This document shows positions 8,627-15,577 of a stretch of 64,000 nucleotides of DNA, one piece after another. The DNA lies in assembly GCA_031976175.1 (NCBI GenBank), contig DALYLR010000015.1, forward strand, positions 1 through 64,000, given 5' to 3'. The first letter of the stretch is position 1. The number at the start of each line of letters is the position of its first letter. The notes beneath the pieces were generated by a model that made no database searches, was not told the DNA's origin, and saw nothing but the letters and a program-made list of their open reading frames with translations. Source of the DNA: DMER01 sp003451645. GTDB lineage: Bacteria > Pseudomonadota > Alphaproteobacteria > Micropepsales > Micropepsaceae. The translations under genes and the position numbers were made by a program.

Positions 8627-9984
8627 AGCCACATGGCCCTGAGTTGCCAGGCAGCACCAAGGGCCGCACAGAGGAGCAGGACCGGGATCACGCCAAGCTT
8701 GAAGCGGATCAGCAAAACCGCGGCCACCGCCGTAATCCCCAGAGCGACAGGATCAAAGCTCGCCGCATCGGGCACGTAGAGCCGCGCGGGGCCGGACTGC
8801 ACCGTCTCGATGCGGGTAAAGATCACATGCAAGCCAAACCAGACAGCGAGGTTCATGATGACGCCCAAAACGGCCGCCGTGATCGCCAGCAGAGCGGTGC
8901 GCAAGGCGGTAATGGTGCGGATCGCCTCGGCGTATGGGGCGCCTGCAAATATCCAGAGAAACGATGGCGCGAAGGTGACCCAAGTCGTCAGTAGACCGCC
9001 CAATATGCCTGCGAGGATCGGGTGTAGCCCGCCCGCCTCCTTGGCCGCCGCGAGGAAGCCCACAAATTGCAGGACAAGGATCAGGGGCCCCGGTGTCGTC
9101 TCCGCCAGGGCCAGTCCGTGGAGCATCTCCTTGGGCTCCATCCACTGATAGGTCTCGACCGCCTGCTGCGCCACATAAGGCAGCACGGCATAGGCGCCGC
9201 CAAACGTCACGATCGCGGCTTGGCTGAAAAAGACGGCAAGGTTGCGCCAGACGGAGCCATCCGCCGTGATGGCAAAGACCAGCGCAACGGGTGCGGTCCA
9301 GGCGCCAAGACAGGCGAGGGTGGCGAGGAACGTGCGGCCAGCATTGCGCGCCGTGTGTGGCAGGGCGCCTGCGGTTATCAGGCGGTCCACCAAGCCCGAC
9401 TGCAAGCCCTGACCTTCATTGCCGCCACTCTTGGCAGAGACGCCCGCAAGCCCTGCGACAAGACCTAAGAGCCCTGCGCCCAGGACGACCCAAGGGAATG
9501 GTGCGTTGAACAGAAACAAGGCCGTGAAGGCAGCACCTGCAATGACGATGAGCCAGCTTCGCCCCAAGGTGCGTTTGCCGATCCGCACCACGGCCTCTAT
9601 GACTATCGCGAGAACCGCTGCCTTCAATCCATAGAACACAGCCTGAATCGCGGGGACTTCGGCATAGAGGAAATAGAGGACACTTAAGGCCAACATCACC
9701 AGAGCGCCGGGCAGGACGAACAAGACGCCTGCGATCAGGCCGCCGCGCACGCCGTGCATCAACCAGCCAATATAGGTCGCCAATTGCTGCGCCTCAGGGC
9801 CCGGCAGAAGGGTGCAATAGTTCAGCGCGTGCAGGAAGCGCGCGTCGCTCAGCCATTGGCGCTCCTCCACCACCGCGCGGTGCATCATGGCGATCTGACC
9901 GGCCGGTCCGCCAAAGGACAGGCAGCCGATCTTGAGCCAGAGCCAGGTCGTTTCAGTCAGCGAGGGGAGGCGATCTTGGGTCAT
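8623..9984 (-). CDS. chrA: Chromate transporter ChrA (long-chain type)
   Basis: This 453-residue polytopic protein has the duplicated ChrA fold. The first half starts WLWLKIGCLSFGGPAGQIAMMH and contains LLPGPEAQQLATYIGW. The second half repeats the pattern with FFSQAAIVTFGGAYAVLPYV and LAETTPGPLILVLQFVGF. The FGGP/FGGA and PGPEAQQ/TPGPL elements are the family signatures. The long two-domain form works as a chromate efflux pump at the inner membrane, usually with proton exchange. No chrB regulator is next to it, so resistance is likely but not certain. Confidence 0.92.
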   Translation of the reverse strand: MTQDRLPSLTETTWLWLKIGCLSFGGPAGQIAMMHRAVVEERQWLSDARFLHALNYCTLLPGPEAQQLATYIGWLMHGVRGGLIAGVLFVLPGALVMLALSVLYFLYAEVPAIQAVFYGLKAAVLAIVIEAVVRIGKRTLGRSWLIVIAGAAFTALFLFNAPFPWVVLGAGLLGLVAGLAGVSAKSGGNEGQGLQSGLVDRLITAGALPHTARNAGRTFLATLACLGAWTAPVALVFAITADGSVWRNLAVFFSQAAIVTFGGAYAVLPYVAQQAVETYQWMEPKEMLHGLALAETTPGPLILVLQFVGFLAAAKEAGGLHPILAGILGGLLTTWVTFAPSFLWIFAGAPYAEAIRTITALRTALLAITAAVLGVIMNLAVWFGLHVIFTRIETVQSGPARLYVPDAASFDPVALGITAVAAVLLIRFKLGVIPVLLLCAALGAAWQLRAMWL

Positions 9985-10025
9985 TGGTCCACCTTGCGTG
10001 GCGGATTGTGACAGTGTCTATCCCC

Positions 10026-11360
10026 TCAACCTGCGGCGTCGGGCCCCAGGACGCGCGCAAAGATGGTCTCGACATGGCGGACATGGAAGCCATCGTCGAA
10101 CAGGCCGGACAAGCTTTGTGGTGGCAGGAGGGCTGTGACCTCTTTGTCCGCCCGCAGATTATCGAGGAAGGTTGGCCCCGTGACGCCGGACTGCATGGCG
10201 TGCCAAACCGGCATGGCATTGCGCTGCACCAGGCGGTAGGCGTCCTCCCGGCTGGCCCCGGCTTGGGTCAGAGCCAAGAGGACCCGTTGGCTGTGCACGA
10301 GGCCGCCCAGGAGGTCCAGGTTTCGCCGCATGCGCTCCGGATACACCACCAGCTTGTCCACCACATCGGCCAGGCGGTTGAGCGCAAAGTCGAGCGTGAT
10401 CGTGGCATCCGGGCCAATGAAGCGCTCAACGCTGGAATGGCTAATGTCGCGCTCATGCCACAGGGCGACATTCTCAAGGGCTGGCAGGGCATAGGCGCGC
10501 ACCATGCGGGCGAGGCCGGTGAGGTTCTCGGTCAGGACTGGATTGCGCTTATGCGGCATCGCGGAAGAGCCCTTCTGGCCTTCGGAGAAGTATTCCTCCG
10601 CCTCCAGAACCTCTGTGCGCTGAAGATGGCGGATTTCGGTGGCGAGCCGCTCGACAGACGCAGCCGCCACAGCGAGAGCGGCAAAGAAGGCCGCGTGCCT
10701 GTCGCGCGGGATCACTTGGGTGGAGACCGGTTCAGGCTTAAGCCCCATGGCACGCGCGACATGCGCCTCAATGTGCGGGTCGATCTGGGCGAAGGTGCCC
10801 ACAGCGCCGGAGATTGCGCAGGTCGCGATCTCTTCGCACGCGGTCTCAAGTCGCGCCCGAACACGGATGAATTCGGCATAAAAGCCCAAGAGCTTCAGAC
10901 CAAAGGTTGTTGGCTCGGCATGAATGCCATGGCTGCGGCCAATCGTGGGTGTGTGCTTATGCTCGAGCGCGCGGCGTTTCAAGGCTGCAAGCACCCGGGC
11001 CGTGCCGGCAAGCAACAGCTCTCCTGCTCGCTTCAACTGCACGGCCAGGCAGGTATCCAAAACGTCCGAAGACGTCATACCCTGATGCACAAAGCGCGCG
11101 TCTGGCCCCACGATCTCCGCCAAATGGGTCAGGAACGCGATGACGTCGTGTTTCGTCTCGCGCTCGATGGCATCGATACGCGCCACATCGAAGACGGCGT
11201 CGCGGCCTTTGTCCCAGATTGTCCAGGCGGCCTCCTTGGGGATCACGCCTTGGTCTGCGAGCGCGTCTGCCGCATGAGCCTCAATCTCGAACCAGATGCG
11301 AAAGCGCGTCTCGGGCGACCATATCGCGGTCATCTCAGGCCTGGCATAGCGCGGGATCAT
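10026..11360 (-). CDS. purB: Adenylosuccinate lyase
   Basis: PurB performs two fumarate-releasing steps in purine synthesis (SAICAR to AICAR, adenylosuccinate to AMP). The 444-residue protein has normal length. It has TSSDVLDT (residues 96-103), the catalytic histidine in GRSHGIHAEP (about 144) and the superfamily signature GQKGSSAMPHKRNP (261-274) with the catalytic serine loop. The ATG at 11360 follows GAGGAGTGATGCC. It is divergent from the HigBA-like pair across only 54 bases, so the two promoters sit back to back. Identification is secure. Confidence 0.97.
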   Translation of the reverse strand: MIPRYARPEMTAIWSPETRFRIWFEIEAHAADALADQGVIPKEAAWTIWDKGRDAVFDVARIDAIERETKHDVIAFLTHLAEIVGPDARFVHQGMTSSDVLDTCLAVQLKRAGELLLAGTARVLAALKRRALEHKHTPTIGRSHGIHAEPTTFGLKLLGFYAEFIRVRARLETACEEIATCAISGAVGTFAQIDPHIEAHVARAMGLKPEPVSTQVIPRDRHAAFFAALAVAAASVERLATEIRHLQRTEVLEAEEYFSEGQKGSSAMPHKRNPVLTENLTGLARMVRAYALPALENVALWHERDISHSSVERFIGPDATITLDFALNRLADVVDKLVVYPERMRRNLDLLGGLVHSQRVLLALTQAGASREDAYRLVQRNAMPVWHAMQSGVTGPTFLDNLRADKEVTALLPPQSLSGLFDDGFHVRHVETIFARVLGPDAAG

Positions 11361-11381
11361 GGCATCACTCCTCGAATCACG

Positions 11382-11409
11382 TTGACATTATACGCCGGGG
11401 GCGTATGAT
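11382..11409 (+). promoter_or_regulatory. Sigma70-type promoter with embedded palindrome
   Basis: A consensus -35 box TTGACA (11382-11387) is followed after 16 bases by TATGAT (11404-11409), close to the ideal -10 box. Between and over them lies the inverted repeat ATACGCC-ggg-GGCGTAT (11390-11406), placed where a bound repressor would block RNA polymerase. The toxin ATG is at 11415, only five bases after the -10 box, so the transcript probably begins at or next to the start codon. Confidence 0.7.
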
Positions 11410-11414
11410 CCGGT

Positions 11415-11759
11415 ATGGTATCAATTGTTTCGACACAAACGTTCGAACGGTCGGCCAAACGATTGAAACTGAAGGCTGACGAGTGGGACCAATTGGTACT
11501 CCAATTGTCGGACAATCCGGCTCTTGGTGACCTTATCCCCGGTGGCGGTGGCGCGCGCAAGCTTCGTTTGGCCAGGAGCGGTGGTGGCAAGCGGGGCGGA
11601 TATCGTGTCGTAACCTTTTTCGGTGGCGGGGACATTCCTGTCTATTTGATGGATATCTATGCGAAGTCAGAAAAATCCGATCTTGACCCGGACGGACTTA
11701 AGGCCATCCGGGACGCTTGCAAAGCTCTTTTGGCATCGCACCGGGACCAACGTTTATGA
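11415..11759 (+). CDS. RelE/HigB-type toxin (first gene of pair)
   Basis: A 114-residue toxin of the RelE/ParE superfamily. Features are an N-terminal helix region TFERSAKRLKLKADEWDQLVLQL, then GDLIPGGGGARKLRLARSGGGKRGGYRVVTFF and VYLMDIYAKSEKSDL. The strand pattern with the KxRLAR..GKRGGYR stretch and DIYAKSEK is characteristic of this HigB-like subgroup (PF06296-like). It should cleave ribosome-bound mRNA. The gene has no Shine-Dalgarno sequence; the promoter is directly upstream, which suggests leaderless translation. The antitoxin gene follows with an ATGA overlap. Confidence 0.86.
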   Translation: MVSIVSTQTFERSAKRLKLKADEWDQLVLQLSDNPALGDLIPGGGGARKLRLARSGGGKRGGYRVVTFFGGGDIPVYLMDIYAKSEKSDLDPDGLKAIRDACKALLASHRDQRL

Positions 11760-12040
11760 ATAAGTACAGTCAGCGGCTTTTGCAAAGTTTCCAAGAGGCA
11801 CTCGCCATCGCCAAGGGCGAGATGGAGCCTGCGCGCATCTATACCGATGTCGATGTGGCGAAAATCCGCGCCAAGCTCAAGATGAGCCAGGCTGAATTCG
11901 CCAAGATGATCCATGTCTCCAAGCGGGTCATCCAGGAATGGGAGCAGCATCGCAAGGCGCCCTCCGGCCCTGCGCGCGCGCTGCTCAAGGTGGTCGAGCG
12001 CGCGCCCGCAACCGTCAAGCGGGTTCTGGCGGCGAGGTAA
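11756..12040 (+). CDS. HigA-like XRE antitoxin
   Basis: A 94-residue protein whose C-terminal half is an XRE helix-turn-helix: VAKIRAKLKMSQAEFAKMIHVSKRVIQEWEQHRKAPSGPARALLKV. This is the HigA/MqsA-like arrangement, in which the N-terminal region (LLQSFQEALAIAKGEM) contacts the toxin and the HTH binds the promoter. The start at 11756 overlaps the toxin stop as ATGA. The likely operator is the palindrome within the promoter at 11390-11406. Its last 26 bases overlap the end of a small opposite-strand gene. Confidence 0.88.
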   Translation: MNKYSQRLLQSFQEALAIAKGEMEPARIYTDVDVAKIRAKLKMSQAEFAKMIHVSKRVIQEWEQHRKAPSGPARALLKVVERAPATVKRVLAAR

Positions 12041-12200
12041 TTTCTTCGAGTTCCCGGGCCGCTTCCGCGCGGCGCATAGCGATCAATTCGTCTACTGCTT
12101 TGGGGAGTTCCCCATTGTTTGCAGCGCGCAAGTACATTTGCATTTCAGCGATTATGCGATCGAGTTCCTCGGCGCTGCAAGGTTCCGGGCTTTCCATCAT
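12015..12200 (-). CDS. Small acidic helical protein coupled to the GST gene
   Basis: This predicted 61-residue protein opens MMESPEPCSAEELDRIIAEMQMYL and stays helical and charged (VDELIAMRRAEAARELEEI). I do not recognise it. The main support is its start: the GST stop and this ATG overlap in the string ATGATG, ideal for translational re-initiation. Against it is its size and a 26-base overlap with the end of the HigA-like gene on the other strand. The sequence shows no motif that suggests a function. Confidence 0.5.
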   Translation of the reverse strand: MMESPEPCSAEELDRIIAEMQMYLRAANNGELPKAVDELIAMRRAEAARELEEITSPPEPA

Positions 12201-12832
12201 TGCGCCACCCACTTGGCCTTGTCCGCCTCGAAGGCCGCATGTTCGCGGGATTCGATCTCGCTGGCCTTTTGGAAGGCTTGGCGGGCGCCTGCGCGTTCGG
12301 CAAAGGCCACAAAGGCGGGGCGCTTGTCGATCATGCCAAACTGCATCCCGAACCGCAGCGTCGAGGCGATGTTGAGATCGCAGGCCATGAAGTCCGGCCC
12401 CAGCATCCAGCCGTCTTTGGGCAGGTGCGGCTCCAGCGCATCCATGGCGCGTTCATAATCGCCCCAGCCCGCGGCGCGGGTGTTGACGGGATTGGCTTGG
12501 CTCTTGGCCACCATGGCCGGCTCGATCACGATGGGGGAGAACAAAGTCCATTGCAGGTACCGCCCGCGGCGCGGATCGTTCGGCGGGGGCGCCAAGCGCT
12601 TGGCTGGGAATTTGTCGGCCAGATAGAGCAGGATCGCCGCGGTCTCTCCAAAGGGTGTGCCGCCATCCTCCAAGGCCGCGACCTTGCCCATCGGATTTAC
12701 CGTTCGGTAGGAAGGCGTGGGATGCTCCGGGTCCAGAATATTGACGCGCGCGAGATCATAATGGGCGCCGCATTCCTCAAGCATCCACAGGCTCGTAAAG
12801 GCGCGGGTGCGGGGGCAGTAGAAGAGTTTCAT
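12197..12832 (-). CDS. Glutathione S-transferase family protein
   Basis: The 211-residue protein has an N-terminal thioredoxin-like half starting MKLFYCPRTRAFTSLWMLEECG, with a possible catalytic serine/threonine at the end of strand 1 and FGETAAILLYLADKF, the conserved GSH-binding turn (E-[ST]). A helical C-terminal half follows (GPDFMACDLNIASTLRF). Such enzymes conjugate or reduce electrophiles with glutathione in the cytoplasm. I chose the ATG at 12832, 8 bases after AAGGAG; an ATG two codons earlier is too close to it. It is divergent from the TIR gene across 125 bases. Confidence 0.9.
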   Translation of the reverse strand: MKLFYCPRTRAFTSLWMLEECGAHYDLARVNILDPEHPTPSYRTVNPMGKVAALEDGGTPFGETAAILLYLADKFPAKRLAPPPNDPRRGRYLQWTLFSPIVIEPAMVAKSQANPVNTRAAGWGDYERAMDALEPHLPKDGWMLGPDFMACDLNIASTLRFGMQFGMIDKRPAFVAFAERAGARQAFQKASEIESREHAAFEADKAKWVAQ

Positions 12833-12957
12833 GTGCATGGCTCCTTGAAACAGGTGTTTACAGAGGTTAAGGATTGGGCAATGGCATTGCGAGTGCTGAC
12901 GGACCTGATGGGGCGCAGCGTTTTCGTCATTTTTCTTTCTCAAAGGGGCCGTGGCAT

Positions 12958-13905
12958 ATGGCCGAAGCGACGTCAATTAGGCATCAAATCTTTTTGAGTT
13001 ATCATAATCAAGATAAGGAGACTGCTCAGCTCCTGCTGGATGCCTGCCAGAAGGTGGGCCTCAGTGTTTGGTGGGATCAAATGATCCCGCCCGGCGACGA
13101 TTGGGCAAAGCATATAGTAGAAAACCTTGAACGATCTGACATGCTCATTATTCTGTTTTCTTCACAATCTAATCAAAGCACGCACTTGGCACGAGAGCTT
13201 GCATTAGCAGATTCTCGAAAAATGATAGTGTATCCAGCCTTCATAGAGGATGTACAACCGCAGGGTCGATACGCATACCGCCTAGCGACTGAGCAGCGCT
13301 TCAATTTGTTTCCCGACTGTGCTTCGCAAATCGAAAAGTTCGTTGCGACACTGCAGCCATTGTTACAGAGGAAGTATGGGCTTCCAGAAAATCAGGTGAA
13401 TTTGGCTAAATCTTCGACCTTACCCGGCTCAAACCTTCTAGATCAATCAAACAAAATCGCTAATAAATCTAAGGCAGTAGCTATTTTCTTAAAGGTCAAT
13501 TTTGTACTACTCTGCCTTGCTTTTCTTTGTGCATCAATGGCTTTTTTGTTAAAAGAGAGGGGTCATTATTCTATTGAATCCCGAGCGTTGTTATTTTTTG
13601 GCTCTGCCTTTTTCGGGGCGTACGCATTTTATTATTATGAGAACTCTGGGTATAATCAAAGTCTTTTTAGTGTTTTCGCGCTTTCTTTTTATTTGGCGTA
13701 CGCGATATTTTTGTATATTTGGTTTAGCTTGCTAATTTTGACTCTGTTTGTTGATCTAGAATCATACTATGGTCCCGTCGGTTCACATAATGACGGCTGG
13801 GTTTTATTTCTGTCGTATGGCTGCCTATGTTTGGGTTGGGTCGCATCTCCGGCTATTCAATCGTTGATTCGCTTGTATCGGAGGGCGAAAATTTCACAGT
13901 CATGA
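12958..13905 (+). CDS. TIR domain protein with C-terminal membrane helices
   Basis: The 315-residue product has an N-terminal TIR domain: IFLSYHNQDKETAQLLLDAC (11-30), LSVWWDQMIPPGDDW (35-49), LIILFSSQSNQSTHLARELALADS (63-86). Glu80 sits where TIR NADases carry their catalytic glutamate. About four hydrophobic segments follow (174-197, 209-227, 238-265, 281-303), and the tail ends in basic residues. The composition is far more AT-rich than its surroundings; 13681-13740 is 30% G+C by my count, which suggests recent transfer. Bacterial TIR proteins often act in anti-phage abortive infection, but no partner sensor gene lies beside it. The start is supported by AAGGGG upstream. Confidence 0.88.
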   Translation: MAEATSIRHQIFLSYHNQDKETAQLLLDACQKVGLSVWWDQMIPPGDDWAKHIVENLERSDMLIILFSSQSNQSTHLARELALADSRKMIVYPAFIEDVQPQGRYAYRLATEQRFNLFPDCASQIEKFVATLQPLLQRKYGLPENQVNLAKSSTLPGSNLLDQSNKIANKSKAVAIFLKVNFVLLCLAFLCASMAFLLKERGHYSIESRALLFFGSAFFGAYAFYYYENSGYNQSLFSVFALSFYLAYAIFLYIWFSLLILTLFVDLESYYGPVGSHNDGWVLFLSYGCLCLGWVASPAIQSLIRLYRRAKISQS

Positions 13906-13918
13906 CTGGTGCTTCATC

Positions 13919-15382
13919 TCACAGTCCTCCAAGGGCCAAGTATTTCATCTCAAGGTAATCATCGATGCCGTAGCGGGAGCCTTCGCGGCCGATGCCGCTT
14001 TGCTTCCAGCCGCCAAAGGGGGCGACTTCCGTCGAGATGATCCCCTCATTGATGCCGATAATGCCGTATTCCAGCGCCTCTGCCACGCGCCACACGCGGG
14101 CCAGATCGCGCGCATAGAAATAGGCGGCAAGGCCGTATTCAGAATCATTGGCCATCTGGATCGCTTGCGCCTCGTCCCGGAATCGCACAAGGGTCGCTAC
14201 GGGGCCGAAAATCTCTTCACGCAGGATGTCCATGCCGGGCATGACACCGCTCATCACTGTCGGTTGGAAGAAGGTGCCGCCCAGCGCATGGCGCTTGCCG
14301 CCTTGCAAGATTTTGGCGCCCTTGGCCGTCGCATCGGCGATCAGGCGCTCGACCTTGTCCACCGCCTCGGCATTGATCAAGGGGCCCTGGGAGATGCCAG
14401 TCTCTGTGCCATCGCCAACTTTCATGGCGGCGGCGGCGGCTGTCAGCTTCTCTGCGAAGGCGTCATAGACGCCGTCCTGCACATAGAAGCGGTTCGCGCA
14501 GACACAGGTCTGGCCCATATTGCGGTATTTGGAGAGCATTGCGCCCTCCACCGCGCGGTCAAGATCGGCGTCGTCAAAGACGATGAAGGGGGCATTGCCG
14601 CCCAGCTCCAGGCTGACCTTTTTGACGGTGGTGGCGCATTGCGCCATGAGAAGCTTCCCGATTTCGGTCGAGCCCGTGAAGGAGAATTTCTTGACCAGAG
14701 GATGCTGGGTCAGCACCCGGCCCACCCGCGCGGCTTGACCCGTGGTGATGATGTTGAACACGCCCTTGGGGATCCCGGCGCGCTCGGCCAGAACGGCCAG
14801 AGCCAAGGCGGACAGCGGCGTCTCGGCGGCGGGCTTGATCACGATTGTGCAGCCGGCGGCCATAGCGGGCGCACATTTGCGGGTGATCATGGCGTTGGGG
14901 AAGTTCCAGGGCGTGATTGCTGTGACCACGCCGATGGGCTGCTTCAGGACCAGAATGCGCCGGCCATTCTGAGTTTGGGGGATGATATCGCCATAGACGC
15001 GCATGCCCTCTTCGGCGAACCATTCGATGAAGCTCGCGCCATAGGCGACTTCGCCACGCGATTCGGCCAGCGGCTTGCCCTGCTCGGCGGTCATGATCTG
15101 CGCCAAATCCTCCTGATTGGCCATGATCTGCTCGAACCATTTGCGCAACAGGCCCGCCCGTTCCTTGGCTGTGCGAGCAGCCCAGCCCCCGCGAAAGGCG
15201 TTTTCGGCCGCCATCACAGCCTCAGTAGCGTCGGACTCATCCATATCGGGGACCTGCGCCAGGACAGCGCCGGTCGCGGGATTGGTGACCGCAAATGACT
15301 GGCCGGACTGAGCATTCACCCATTCGCCCCCAGAAAAAGCCTGATGGCGAAGCAATGACGGGTCCTTGAGGGTCAGCGGCAT
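13919..15382 (-). CDS. gabD: NAD(P)-dependent succinate-semialdehyde dehydrogenase
   Basis: A 487-residue aldehyde dehydrogenase. Visible motifs are the Rossmann entry ITPWNFPNAMI, FTGSTEIGKLL, the general-base glutamate in ELGGNAPFIVFDDADLD and the nucleophilic cysteine region GQTCVCANRF. It ends with PFGGWKQSGIGREGS. FPNAMITRKCAPAMAAGC and the GQTCVCANR cysteine pair are typical of GabD, which oxidises succinate semialdehyde to succinate at the end of GABA and putrescine breakdown. This would link to the PuuB-like oxidase at 36.6-37.9 kb. The ATG follows AGGAT. Specificity within the family is inferred but strong. Confidence 0.92.
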   Translation of the reverse strand: MPLTLKDPSLLRHQAFSGGEWVNAQSGQSFAVTNPATGAVLAQVPDMDESDATEAVMAAENAFRGGWAARTAKERAGLLRKWFEQIMANQEDLAQIMTAEQGKPLAESRGEVAYGASFIEWFAEEGMRVYGDIIPQTQNGRRILVLKQPIGVVTAITPWNFPNAMITRKCAPAMAAGCTIVIKPAAETPLSALALAVLAERAGIPKGVFNIITTGQAARVGRVLTQHPLVKKFSFTGSTEIGKLLMAQCATTVKKVSLELGGNAPFIVFDDADLDRAVEGAMLSKYRNMGQTCVCANRFYVQDGVYDAFAEKLTAAAAAMKVGDGTETGISQGPLINAEAVDKVERLIADATAKGAKILQGGKRHALGGTFFQPTVMSGVMPGMDILREEIFGPVATLVRFRDEAQAIQMANDSEYGLAAYFYARDLARVWRVAEALEYGIIGINEGIISTEVAPFGGWKQSGIGREGSRYGIDDYLEMKYLALGGL

Positions 15383-15577
15383 GAGGGCTTTATCCTGATG
15401 GGGGGGCTATGCGGCGGATGATGCCGCAAGGTATGGAGGGCGTCCAGATTGCAGGGTCTCTCTCCCAAGACATAAGCAACCCAGGGTCGCGAAAGTCCAT
15501 AGGTGACAAAGGCCCGTGTCCTGAGGCATGGTGCGCGATGTTTGTTCTCGGGCTCCCGCCTGGAGAGGGGAATTTCG

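Noticed and set aside
9984..11408. A 474-codon open frame opposite purB
   Set aside because: It is antisense to a textbook purB with all signatures; no motif and no ribosome-binding site.
14000..15298. A 432-codon open frame opposite gabD
   Set aside because: Antisense to the dehydrogenase, with low-complexity His/Gly-rich text.
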